The notes beneath the pieces are model-generated. The model ran no database searches and was not told where the DNA came from. It saw only the letters and a program-made list of their open reading frames with translations. A stretch of DNA of 27,002 nt from Micavibrio_B sp048498395. GTDB lineage: Bacteria > Pseudomonadota > Alphaproteobacteria > Micavibrionales > Micavibrionaceae. The DNA is taken from positions 1 through 27,002 of the forward strand of contig JBEHYB010000022.1 of NCBI GenBank assembly GCA_048498395.1. The letters are read 5' to 3'. The position numbers and the translations under genes are program-made. This document shows, in pieces, positions 1-6,812 of this stretch. Numbering within the stretch: position 1 is the first letter of the stretch; the number at the start of each line of letters is the position of its first letter.

Positions 1-1
1 C

Positions 2-322
2 AATCCGGAAGAAAACGCCGATATGTTGCGCAAGCATGGCGGCTTTATCCCGGGCGTTCGTCCAGGCAAGGCGACAGCCGAATATCTCGATTACGTCCTG
101 ACCCGCATCACGGTGATCGGCGCGATCTACCTGGTCCTGATCTGTCTGCTGCCGGAACTGCTGATCGCCGAATACGCGCTGCCATTCTATTTCGGCGGTA
201 CATCCTTGCTGATCGTCGTATCGGTCACGATGGATACGGTCGCGCAGGTGCACAGCCACATGATCGCACACCAGTATGAAGGCCTCCTGAAACGCACCAA
301 ACTCGGAAAAACACGTCGATGA
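2..322 (+). CDS. secY: Preprotein translocase subunit SecY, C-terminal part (5' end outside the window)
   Basis: This is the last 106 codons of SecY, the channel subunit of the inner-membrane SecYEG translocon. The frame is open from base 2, so the gene starts upstream of the window. The translation shows the end of the SecY fold: GFIPGVRPGK, then a hydrophobic segment around TRITVIGAIYLVLICLLPEL, then FGGTSLLIVVSVTMDT, a conserved late-helix motif of the family, and a basic cytoplasmic tail ending KLGKTRR. The stop codon TGA (320-322) overlaps the adk start as ATGA, so the two genes are translationally coupled. The order secY-adk-rpsM is the usual end of the spc operon in this class. Identity is secure; only the length of the missing part is unknown. 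Confidence 0.96.
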   Translation, partial: NPEENADMLRKHGGFIPGVRPGKATAEYLDYVLTRITVIGAIYLVLICLLPELLIAEYALPFYFGGTSLLIVVSVTMDTVAQVHSHMIAHQYEGLLKRTKLGKTRR

Positions 323-894
323 CCAATATCATTCTGCTCGGGCCTCCGGGTGCCGGCAAAGGTACGCAGGCCAAGATCCTTGAAGACGATCGCGGTTTGA
401 AGCAGCTCTCCACCGGTGACATGCTGCGCGCAGAGATAGCCGCAGCTTCACCGCTTGGCGTGAAGGTCAAGAACATCATCGAAACAGGCGGTCTCGTATC
501 CGACGACATTATGATCGAAATGATTTCGAACCGTATCGATCAGGATGACTGCAAGCGCGGTTTTATTCTCGACGGATTCCCGCGCACCGTGCCGCAGGCC
601 GAAGCTCTCGATGTCATGCTTGCTAAAAAAGGACGTAATCTCAATGCGGTGATTCAGCTCGCCGTCGATGAGAATGCACTGCTTGCCCGTATCGAAAAGC
701 GCGCCGCAGAAACAGTTGGCGGCCCACGTCCTGATGATAATGCCGATGCTCTGAAAAAGCGCCTTGCTGTCTATAACGAGCAGACAAAGCCGATCCTTCC
801 CTATTATGAAGGAAAGGGCATCCTGCAAAAAGTCGATGGCATGGCAGCTGTGAACGATGTCACGACCAGCATCGCGAAAATCCTGTCAAAATAG
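319..894 (+). CDS. adk: Adenylate kinase, short-LID form
   Basis: A 191-aa cytoplasmic adenylate kinase (ATP + AMP to 2 ADP). The P-loop GPPGAGKGTQ is at residues 8-17, STGDMLR at 31-37 contributes to AMP binding, FILDGFPRT lies at 82-90, and the LID arginine/aspartate segment RPDD is at 137-140. The LID (about 128-138) is short and has no cysteine cluster, so this is the compact zinc-free form common in Alphaproteobacteria, where about 190 residues is normal. The start is fixed by the ATGA overlap with secY. The product supplies ADP and balances nucleotides; its place in the ribosomal block is conserved in many bacteria. Confidence 0.97.
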   Translation: MTNIILLGPPGAGKGTQAKILEDDRGLKQLSTGDMLRAEIAAASPLGVKVKNIIETGGLVSDDIMIEMISNRIDQDDCKRGFILDGFPRTVPQAEALDVMLAKKGRNLNAVIQLAVDENALLARIEKRAAETVGGPRPDDNADALKKRLAVYNEQTKPILPYYEGKGILQKVDGMAAVNDVTTSIAKILSK

Positions 895-895
895 C

Positions 896-925
896 TTGAC
901 GGGATCATTGCCATAATCGTAAATT
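896..925 (+). promoter_or_regulatory. Candidate sigma-70-type promoter for the 185-aa gene
   Basis: TTGACG at 896-901 is followed after 18 bases by TAAATT (920-925), or after 17 by GTAAAT. The -35 matches consensus at five of six positions; the -10 is weak. It lies just after the adk stop and a few bases before the first possible start codon at 933, so transcription from it would leave almost no leader for that start. This favours either leaderless initiation at 933 or use of the in-frame ATG at 966. Confidence 0.35.
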
Positions 926-932
926 ATCCGAC

Positions 933-1490
933 ATGATACTGCGTTTTATCCATGGCTTACTGACAATGAAGGGCGCAAAAATTCGTGCCTTCGAGAAATG
1001 CGCCGACGATCCAGCCATCCCGGATGCCCATATTTGCGCTAAAGCCCAGTCCCTGATCGGCCAATATCCTGAAGATATGAAGGTTATCGACTCCATACGG
1101 AATGTCATTGCCTCCCGGCACGACGGCCATCCGCAATTGGCGCGCCAGCTTATTCTGTCCCTGAGCAATACAGTACGCCCTAATAGTTATATCGATCATT
1201 CCCTGCGTGCCGTCTGGGGCCAGGAATTGCTGGAAAAGGCCCGGAAAATGGCATCTCCCGGCCAGATTACCGCCCTGTGCAGCGAGGCATTGGCCGAAAC
1301 CGCCAGCAAGGACAGGTTGAGGATGCAGGCTGCCCATGTGTTCGAAAACTACTTCATGCAGGGCTATCTCCGGCTGACTTTCGACCGTGCGGTCGAATTC
1401 TGCGATGCCCTGGAGCAGGACAGGCCGGCCTGGGCCCGGAACGTCACTTTGCCACCCCAATGGCAGGATCTTTTGGCCGCACCCAAATAA
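933..1490 (+). CDS. Hypothetical helical protein inserted between adk and rpsM
   Basis: A 185-aa open frame with natural-looking codon use that I do not recognise. It has no signal peptide, no clear membrane segment and no catalytic motif I can name. Composition and spacing suggest a mostly alpha-helical soluble protein, with amphipathic stretches around residues 85-160 and a Trp/Pro-rich end (RPAWARNVTLPPQWQDLL). An alternative start is the ATG at 966 (residue 12, MKGAKIRAF), which would give 174 aa; neither start has a good Shine-Dalgarno. It sits where rpsM normally follows adk directly, with a promoter-like sequence in front and a separate promoter for rpsM behind it, so it appears to be its own transcription unit. 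An antisense frame at 957-1460 is open too but less convincing. Function unknown. Confidence 0.6.
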   Translation: MILRFIHGLLTMKGAKIRAFEKCADDPAIPDAHICAKAQSLIGQYPEDMKVIDSIRNVIASRHDGHPQLARQLILSLSNTVRPNSYIDHSLRAVWGQELLEKARKMASPGQITALCSEALAETASKDRLRMQAAHVFENYFMQGYLRLTFDRAVEFCDALEQDRPAWARNVTLPPQWQDLLAAPK

Positions 1491-1496
1491 TGCGAG

Positions 1497-1505
1497 TTAT
1501 CCACA
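1497..1505 (+). promoter_or_regulatory. Perfect DnaA-box sequence
   Basis: TTATCCACA, identical to the strong E. coli DnaA box, lies just after the stop of the 185-aa gene and 18 bases before the -35 of the rpsM promoter. A second, one-mismatch copy lies on the opposite strand at 1633-1641 (TTATCCAAA). Two boxes are too few for a replication origin. They could link ribosomal-protein transcription to DnaA, or be chance. Confidence 0.35.
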
Positions 1506-1523
1506 GATAATTGCGTTATTTTG

Positions 1524-1551
1524 TTGACTCCACTCATATAATCAATAGTAT
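1524..1551 (+). promoter_or_regulatory. Candidate sigma-70 promoter of the rpsM-rpsK-rpoA-rplQ unit
   Basis: TTGACT (1524-1529) and TAGTAT (1546-1551) are separated by 16 bases in an AT-rich stretch, each one or two bases from consensus. Transcription would begin near 1558 and give an rpsM leader of about 160 nt. That leader contains a perfect 7-bp hairpin (TTGATAT at 1599-1605 with ATATCAA at 1612-1618) and a direct repeat of TTCGGCTT shortly before the gene. In E. coli the leader of this operon is the target of autoregulation by S4. Whether this leader does the same cannot be told from one sequence. Confidence 0.6.
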
Positions 1552-1716
1552 GCGCGAATTCCGGCGAACCAGAGCTTTTTTGAGGTCTGACCGCAGCTTT
1601 GATATTGAAATATATCAATAGCTTAAACGGAGTTTGGATAACGAACTGGCGGCCTTAATTTTTTCGGCTTTTACGGTTCGGCTTGAACTCAAACTTTAAC
1701 CGCTCAAGGAGCAACT

Positions 1717-2100
1717 ATGGCCCGTATTTCAGGTGTCAACATTCCTGACAACAAGAGAGCAATTATCTCTCTTACTTACATCCACGGCATTGGTCGTCAC
1801 ACGGCTGAAGAAATCTGCAAAGAAGTAGGCATCGATTTCTCACGTCGCATGAAAGACCTCACCGAAGATGAATTGAATCAAATCCGCAAAGTGATTGAAT
1901 CAAACCGCTTCCTTATCGAAGGCGATCTGCGCCGCGAAATTTCCCTGTCTATCAAACGTCTTGTTGATATGCAGTGCTATCGCGGTCTGCGTCACCGTAA
2001 AGGTTTGCCAGTTCGTGGTCAGCGCACAAAAACAAATGCGCGTACACGTAAAGGCCCGGCGAAACCAATCGCTGGCAAAAAGCCTGTTACTAAAAAATAA
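1717..2100 (+). CDS. rpsM: 30S ribosomal protein S13
   Basis: A 127-aa S13 protein of the small-subunit head, where it contacts 16S rRNA, S19 and the P-site tRNA. The sequence begins MARISGVNIPDNKRA, as the family does. It has the helical DLTEDELNQIR region at residues 48-58 and the arginine-rich end with RGLRHRKGLPVRGQRTKTNARTRKG-type residues followed by a Lys-rich tail. Length is within the family range. The start is supported by AAGGAG at 1706-1711, five bases before the ATG. It is the first gene of the alpha-operon block and is followed 31 bases later by rpsK. Confidence 0.98.
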   Translation: MARISGVNIPDNKRAIISLTYIHGIGRHTAEEICKEVGIDFSRRMKDLTEDELNQIRKVIESNRFLIEGDLRREISLSIKRLVDMQCYRGLRHRKGLPVRGQRTKTNARTRKGPAKPIAGKKPVTKK

Positions 2101-2131
2101 GTAATTTTGCGAATTTAAAAGGAATACTCAC

Positions 2132-2545
2132 ATGGCTGCACCAGCTAAAACAGGCGCTAAAACCGCCAAAGGCGGAAAGAAAAAAGCCGCACGTAAGAAT
2201 ATCCACACAGGTATTGTTCACGTAAACGCAACATTCAACAACACGATCATCACCATCACAGACATGATGGGCAACACGATCTCGTGGTCGACATCCGGCA
2301 CGATGGGCTTCAAAGGCTCACGTAAGTCTACGCCTTATGCAGCCCAGATGGCCGCAGAAGACGCAGCGAATAAAGCCAAGGAACACGGCCTCAAGGAAGT
2401 CGATGTCGAAGTTAAAGGTCCGGGCACAGGTCGTGAATCCGCTCTCCGCGCAATCGGAGCTGCAGGTCTGATCGTCAAAGGCATCAAAGACATCACGCCA
2501 ATTCCACACAATGGCTGCCGTCCACGCAAACGTCGTCGCGTTTAA
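2132..2545 (+). CDS. rpsK: 30S ribosomal protein S11
   Basis: A 137-aa S11 protein of the small-subunit platform near the E site. After a Lys/Ala-rich N-terminus the core reads IVHVNATFNNTIITITD (residues 29-45). The conserved late part has VKGPGTGRESALRA followed by ITPIPHNGCRPRKRRRV at the extreme C-terminus, which is diagnostic of bacterial S11. A purine-rich AAAAGGAA sequence about eight bases upstream of the ATG serves as ribosome-binding site. Gene order rpsM-rpsK-rpoA is as expected; there is no rpsD between rpsK and rpoA, which is the usual alphaproteobacterial arrangement. Confidence 0.98.
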   Translation: MAAPAKTGAKTAKGGKKKAARKNIHTGIVHVNATFNNTIITITDMMGNTISWSTSGTMGFKGSRKSTPYAAQMAAEDAANKAKEHGLKEVDVEVKGPGTGRESALRAIGAAGLIVKGIKDITPIPHNGCRPRKRRRV

Positions 2546-2606
2546 TCCAGGCGCGCCGCAAAACTAATTTGAATAGTCTTACGATTTTGAAAAGGAAACA
2601 AAGGGC

Positions 2607-3632
2607 ATGTTGATACAGAAGAACTGGCTGGAACTGATCAAACCAAACAAGCTTGATATCGAGCGCAACAAGACCAACAGCAACGCAGGTAAAGTTGTCG
2701 TTGAGCCACTGGAACGCGGATTCGGTTTGACACTTGGTAATGCTCTGCGCCGCATTCTGCTTTCTTCCCTGCAAGGCGCTGCCGTCACTGCTGTTAAAAT
2801 TGCCGGAGTTCAGCATGAATTCTCGACAATCGAAGGCGTTCGCGAAGATGTCACTGATGTCATCCTGAACATCAAGGCGATCGCGGTTCGTATGCACGCT
2901 GAAGGTCCAAAACGTATGCGCATCAACGCTGAAGGTCCTTGCGAAGTGACTGCAGGAATGATCGAAGCCGGCGCCGACATCGAAATCATGAACCCAGATC
3001 TCGTTATCTGCACACTCGATAAAGGTGCGAAACTGGAAATGGAAATGACAGTCAACACAGGCAAAGGCTACCGTCCAGCGGCTCAAAACCGTCCGGAAGA
3101 CGCACCTGTCGGTCTGATCCCTGTCGACTCTATTTTCTCGCCAATCCGCAAAGTATCTTACGAAGTTGAAGATACACGCGTTGGCCAGATCACTGACTAC
3201 GACAAGCTGACAATGACGATCGAGACAAACGGCGTTATCTCTCCTGAAGATGCAGTTGCTTATGCAGCACGTATCATGCAGGACCAGCTTCAAGTATTCA
3301 TCAACTTCGATGAGCCTAAAGAAGCGAAAGTCACACGCGAAGAAGAAAGCCTGCCATTCAACCGCAATCTTCTCAAGAAAGTGGAAGAATTGGAACTTTC
3401 CGTCCGCAGCGCAAACTGCCTGAAAAACGACAACATCATTTATATCGGTGATCTCGTTCAAAAATCAGAATCCGAAATGTTGCGCACACCTAACTTCGGT
3501 CGTAAGTCCCTGAATGAAATCAAGGAAGTTCTGACCCAGATGGGCCTGCACCTCGGCATGCAAATCGAAGGATGGCCGCCAGAGAATATCGAAGAACTGG
3601 CGAAAAAAATGGATGATCCATTCGCCAGCTAA
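2607..3632 (+). CDS. rpoA: DNA-directed RNA polymerase alpha subunit
   Basis: A 341-aa RNA polymerase alpha subunit, whose dimer nucleates core assembly. The N-terminal dimerisation domain contains EPLERGFGLTLGNALRRILL near residues 33-52. A linker rich in acidic and basic residues follows at about 235-250. The C-terminal domain (about 255-320) carries LSVRSANCLK and IGDLVQKSESEMLRTPNFGRK-type residues, including the conserved Arg and Asn that contact UP elements and activators. Length is normal. AAGGAAA and AGGG purine tracts precede the ATG. It is followed by an unusually long, structured 148-base gap before rplQ. Confidence 0.98.
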   Translation: MLIQKNWLELIKPNKLDIERNKTNSNAGKVVVEPLERGFGLTLGNALRRILLSSLQGAAVTAVKIAGVQHEFSTIEGVREDVTDVILNIKAIAVRMHAEGPKRMRINAEGPCEVTAGMIEAGADIEIMNPDLVICTLDKGAKLEMEMTVNTGKGYRPAAQNRPEDAPVGLIPVDSIFSPIRKVSYEVEDTRVGQITDYDKLTMTIETNGVISPEDAVAYAARIMQDQLQVFINFDEPKEAKVTREEESLPFNRNLLKKVEELELSVRSANCLKNDNIIYIGDLVQKSESEMLRTPNFGRKSLNEIKEVLTQMGLHLGMQIEGWPPENIEELAKKMDDPFAS

Positions 3633-3642
3633 GGAATTGACA

Positions 3643-3664
3643 GGGTCCGGTGAAAATCGGACCC
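3643..3664 (+). terminator. Hairpin after rpoA, possible partial terminator or attenuator
   Basis: A perfect 7-bp GC-rich stem, GGGTCCG (3643-3649) with CGGACCC (3658-3664), encloses an 8-base loop and starts ten bases after the rpoA stop. It is followed by CGTTTCT rather than a continuous T run, so complete termination is unlikely. It could pause polymerase, lower rplQ expression, or protect the rpoA mRNA end. Confidence 0.45.
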
Positions 3665-3737
3665 CGTTTCTAAAAAGGGCATGATGCCCGAACGGATAAG
3701 TAACGCTTTTGAAGTAGTGCCTGTCTGAAAACACAAT

Positions 3738-3757
3738 GATCTTACCCGTTTAAGATC
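3738..3757 (+). promoter_or_regulatory. Hairpin in the rplQ leader
   Basis: GATCTTA (3738-3744) pairs perfectly with TAAGATC (3751-3757) around a 6-base loop, 23 bases before the rplQ start. A smaller palindrome, GGGCATGATGCCC, lies at 3677-3689. Together with the 3643-3664 stem this makes three hairpins in a 148-base leader. Feedback by L17 on its own mRNA or RNA processing between rpoA and rplQ are possible explanations; neither is shown by the sequence. Confidence 0.35.
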
Positions 3758-3780
3758 GCAGAAAAGAGAAAGACTAAAAA

Positions 3781-4332
3781 ATGAAACACGGAATTAAACA
3801 ACGTAAACTGAACCGTACATCTTCACACCGTTCAGCGATGCTGTCGAACATGGCAAACTCTCTGGTAAAGCACGAACAGATCGTCACGACTTTGCCAAAA
3901 GCAAAAGAACTGCGCCCGTTCGTTGAAAAACTGATCACTCTCGGCAAAAAAGGCGGCCTCGCCAACCGTCGTCGCGCTTTCTCAATTCTGCGCGATGATG
4001 CGGTTGTTGCGAAACTGTTCTCGACACTGTCCGAGCGTTACGAAGCACGCCAGGGCGGTTATGCCCGCGTCCTCAAGGCCGGCTTCCGTTACGGCGATGC
4101 TGCCCCGATGGCGGTTATCGAACTGGTTGACCGCGATCCGTCTGCCAAAGGCAAGGATTCAGGTCAGGAAGCTGAACTTGTCGCAGGTCCTGCGGATGAG
4201 CTGACAGTCTCTAAAGCCGCAGTTAAAAAAGCGAACACCGCAAAGAAAGAAAAAGCTCCAAAGGCTGAAGGCCCAGACGCTAAAGAAGAAAAGCCAAAGG
4301 CCAAAAAAGCAGCGAAAAAAGACGCTGAATAA
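3781..4332 (+). CDS. rplQ: 50S ribosomal protein L17 with a Lys/Ala-rich C-terminal extension
   Basis: A 183-aa L17 protein near the exit of the peptide tunnel. Residues 1-120 are a full L17: MKHGIKQRKLNRTSSHR at the start, TTLPKAKELRP near 36-46, GGLANRRRAFS near 58-68 and GDAAPMAVIELVDR near 105-118. Residues from about 121 on form a low-complexity tail of Lys, Ala and Glu that many Gammaproteobacteria lack but which occurs in alphaproteobacterial L17. It is the last gene of the ribosomal block and is followed directly by an intrinsic terminator. Confidence 0.97.
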   Translation: MKHGIKQRKLNRTSSHRSAMLSNMANSLVKHEQIVTTLPKAKELRPFVEKLITLGKKGGLANRRRAFSILRDDAVVAKLFSTLSERYEARQGGYARVLKAGFRYGDAAPMAVIELVDRDPSAKGKDSGQEAELVAGPADELTVSKAAVKKANTAKKEKAPKAEGPDAKEEKPKAKKAAKKDAE

Positions 4333-4340
4333 TTCAGAAG

Positions 4341-4366
4341 AACCCGCCGGAAGGCGGGTTTTTTAT
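4341..4366 (+). terminator. Intrinsic terminator of the ribosomal block
   Basis: AACCCGCC (4341-4348) pairs perfectly with GGCGGGTT (4353-4360) around a GGAA tetraloop and runs into TTTTATT, giving six consecutive Ts. It starts eight bases after the rplQ stop. This is the clearest terminator in the window. Confidence 0.92.
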
Positions 4367-4430
4367 TGCCTCGCGGGCGTTATATTGTTCTGGCTGTGTT
4401 ACAAGCTTGGATGACCACAAAGAAGAGCTT

Positions 4431-4500
4431 TGCTTTCCCCGCGAAAGCGGGGACCTTTTCCAGGCATAAAAGGAAGATCCCCGCTTTCGCGGGGAAAGCA
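4431..4500. repeat. Large perfect inverted repeat, likely a dispersed palindromic element
   Basis: Two 23-base arms (4431-4453 and 4478-4500) are exact reverse complements, separated by 24 bases that themselves contain CCTTTT and AAAAGG. Each arm is also a small palindrome (CCCCGC-GAAA-GCGGGG and its complement), so the element can fold as one long cruciform or as two hairpins with 4-base loops. It lies between the rplQ terminator and the protease gene. GC-rich palindromes of this CCCGC-GAAA-GCGGG type occur as dispersed intergenic repeats in several proteobacteria. No second copy is present in this window. It could terminate transcription from either side. Confidence 0.85.
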
Positions 4501-4558
4501 TAAATAATTTAATCAATTGAGATAAGATCATATTCGTGGAAATTTAAGGGACCTCGCG

Positions 4559-5968
4559 ATGAAGAAAATATTACCATTTTTTGTTTTTGCACTTTCCCTG
4601 TTGCCGATCGGGATTTTCGCGCAGGATGTCGTTCCGCAATCCGCCGCCGAGATCCAGATGTCTTATGCGCCGCTCGTCAAGAAAGTCGCGCCCGCGGTTG
4701 TCAATATCTATACCAAGAAGATCGTCACCACGCAGGCTGTCAATCCATTGATGGCCGATCCTTTCTTCAACCAGTTCTTTGGTGGACGCGGCATGGGTGT
4801 GCCGCTGCAGCGCCTTGAAAGCTCACTGGGCTCCGGCGTAATTGTCGACTCGGCAGGACTGGTCGTGACCAACGCGCATGTGGTGAAGGACGCTCGGGAA
4901 GTTACCGTCATGCTCTCGGACGGCCGCGAATTTCCGGCCGAGATGAAACTCGTCGATCCGGGCTCGGATATCGCGCTTTTGCGCCTCGATACCAAGGGCG
5001 AGAAATTGCCCGCCGCCTCGCTGCAGCCAAGTGATACGATGGAAGTCGGCGATCTGGTGATCGCGATCGGCAATCCGTTCGGTGTCGGCCAGACAGTCAC
5101 GTCAGGTATTGTGTCGGCATTGGCAAGGTCCTCGCTCAATATTAATGACTTCAATTTCTTCATCCAGACCGATGCGGCGATCAACCCGGGCAATTCCGGC
5201 GGCCCGCTGGTCTCGATGAAAGGCGGTATCGTCGGCATCAATTCGGCGATCTTCTCCAAATCCGGCGGCAATCTCGGCATCGGTTTTGCCATTCCGTCTG
5301 AAATGGTCGCGACCGTCATCGCCGCCGAAAAATCCGGCCAGCTCGATAAAAGCGGCAATATCGTGCGCCCATGGGTCGGGATTTCCGTCCAGGACGTGAC
5401 ATCCGATATCGCGCGCTCGCTGGGCCTCGCATCTCCGTCAGGTGCGCTGGTGACCTCCCTGCATCAGGAAAGCCCGGCTTTGAAGGCGGGCCTCAAGGTC
5501 GGCGACCTGATCACCGATGTGAATGAGCATAAGGTACATGATGCGTCAGAACTGCGTTTCCGTCTGGCCATGGTCGCGATCGGCGACAAGGCGAAGATCG
5601 CCTATACCCGCAAGGGCGAAAAAGGTGAGGCGACGATGGAAGCGATTGTGCCGCCCGACAGCCCGGCGCGTAAAATCACCCTGATCAAAGGCCGTAACCC
5701 GCTCTCCGGCGCGACCGTCGCCAATGTGAACCCTGCGGTTGAGACTGAGCTCGGCCTCAAGGACGAAGACAAGGGCGTAGTCGTGATCAAGGTCGAGCCG
5801 AATTCGATCGCGACCCGTGTCGTGACGGTGGGCGATATCGTGCTGGCCGTGAATAAAACGCCGATTAACGCTTCGTCCGAACTCCAGGGCGCGCTGGACA
5901 GCGCGACGCAGGGCTGGGCCGTCAAGCTGCGCTCCAAAGGACAGGAAAGGGTTGTGACGGCGCATTAG
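4559..5968 (+). CDS. degP: Do-family periplasmic serine protease/chaperone (DegP/DegQ/MucD type)
   Basis: A 469-aa HtrA-family protease that degrades or refolds damaged envelope proteins. Residues 1-21 form a Sec signal peptide (hydrophobic PFFVFALSLLPIGIF, cleavage near FAQD). The trypsin-like domain has the full catalytic triad: His107 in TNAHVV, Asp137 in GSDIALL and Ser213 in NPGNSGGP. Two PDZ domains follow at about 275-360 and 385-460. Length is typical of the Do family. Start is supported by AAGGG at 4546-4550. Which member of the family it is (DegP, DegQ or MucD) cannot be decided by eye. It follows the ribosomal block, a common position for this gene in Alphaproteobacteria, and is convergent with the XRE gene. 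Confidence 0.93.
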   Translation: MKKILPFFVFALSLLPIGIFAQDVVPQSAAEIQMSYAPLVKKVAPAVVNIYTKKIVTTQAVNPLMADPFFNQFFGGRGMGVPLQRLESSLGSGVIVDSAGLVVTNAHVVKDAREVTVMLSDGREFPAEMKLVDPGSDIALLRLDTKGEKLPAASLQPSDTMEVGDLVIAIGNPFGVGQTVTSGIVSALARSSLNINDFNFFIQTDAAINPGNSGGPLVSMKGGIVGINSAIFSKSGGNLGIGFAIPSEMVATVIAAEKSGQLDKSGNIVRPWVGISVQDVTSDIARSLGLASPSGALVTSLHQESPALKAGLKVGDLITDVNEHKVHDASELRFRLAMVAIGDKAKIAYTRKGEKGEATMEAIVPPDSPARKITLIKGRNPLSGATVANVNPAVETELGLKDEDKGVVVIKVEPNSIATRVVTVGDIVLAVNKTPINASSELQGALDSATQGWAVKLRSKGQERVVTAH

Positions 5969-5995
5969 CCATCCAGCCATTTCTGTGGTGATCGG

Positions 5996-6709
5996 TTAGG
6001 ATTTTTTTGAATTGCGCTTACTTAATTCCTGCGCTTTTTCGAAGTCGGCATCAAATCCGGAACGATAATTTGTCAGCGGCTTCGCCATGTTCCAGAATGT
6101 GTCATATTGCTGGCGATAGGCATCTGCAATGCCTTCATGTTCGATAACGATGACACGGGCTTTCCTGGTAAATGTACCGATGCAAAGTTTCATGCCGTAA
6201 ACGCCGTAATCAACGGAACCCATAAATTCCTGCGGCAGGATACGGTAATCGGAAACCGAAGCCGGCGCATAAAATTGTTTTTGCATCTGGCCGCAGAGGC
6301 AGCGTTCTTTTAAACCTTCCCTTTTCATTTTCGTGAAATAAGCAAAATGCGCCGCACGGTATTTTTTGATCATCAGATCTTCCGAGACACCGAACCATCG
6401 CATGGGCTCTCGTGTCCGCAGAGTCGTCTCAAATACATCGTCGAGTAATTTGAAGACGGTGTCATCGTTTTCGAGTGTCTGGATATTGAAGATTTCAGAG
6501 CGCAGCCTTAAGCCGTCGCCGGGCAAAAATTCGATGCCCGCCTCTTCATAGGCGTGTTGAATTTGCAAAACGGTGGATGTTCGCGGAGACGCGCTATCCG
6601 TTTCGATGGCATTCAATGCCGTCAAAGAAAGCTTGCTTGCCTTTGCCGCTTCGGATTGCTTCCAGCCAAGAAGAGCGCGGGCCGCCCGCATTTGCCTGCT
6701 TGAAATCAT
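5996..6709 (-). CDS. XRE-family regulator with a large C-terminal putative sensor domain
   Basis: A 237-aa predicted transcription regulator. Residues about 5-60 form a Cro/CI-type helix-turn-helix with RAARALLGWKQSEAAKAS and LTALNAIETDSASPRTSTV, a pattern typical of alphaproteobacterial XRE proteins. The remaining ~160 residues are not a second DNA-binding domain; they contain LDDVFETTLRTREPMRWFGV and YGMKLCIGTFTRKARVIVIEHEG, which distantly recalls the phospholipase-D-like effector fold of TrmB-type regulators. That resemblance is a guess. ATG at 6709 is chosen because the family usually begins just before the SRQMRAARALLGW segment; an upstream in-frame TTG at 6745 would add 12 residues. 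Neither has a clear Shine-Dalgarno. It is divergent from the small membrane protein gene, whose expression it may control. Confidence 0.82.
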   Translation of the reverse strand: MISSRQMRAARALLGWKQSEAAKASKLSLTALNAIETDSASPRTSTVLQIQHAYEEAGIEFLPGDGLRLRSEIFNIQTLENDDTVFKLLDDVFETTLRTREPMRWFGVSEDLMIKKYRAAHFAYFTKMKREGLKERCLCGQMQKQFYAPASVSDYRILPQEFMGSVDYGVYGMKLCIGTFTRKARVIVIEHEGIADAYRQQYDTFWNMAKPLTNYRSGFDADFEKAQELSKRNSKKS

Positions 6710-6812
6710 AAAAGGAAATTTACCTGAAACGCTATATAAATTCAAGTAAACAGGAATAAAATTGCGGATTCCGTGAAAATATCAAATAAAGCCGGCAAAG
6801 GAGAACAAACCA

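Noticed and set aside
957..1460. A 167-codon antisense frame opposite the unknown gene after adk
   Set aside because: Codon choice looks less natural than on the + strand and the direction conflicts with its neighbours; kept in mind because the + strand gene is also unproven.
2493..3461. A 322-codon open frame antisense to rpoA
   Set aside because: It lies fully inside rpoA, is rich in Phe, Cys, His and Asp in an unnatural way and has no family motif; it results from rpoA codon usage.
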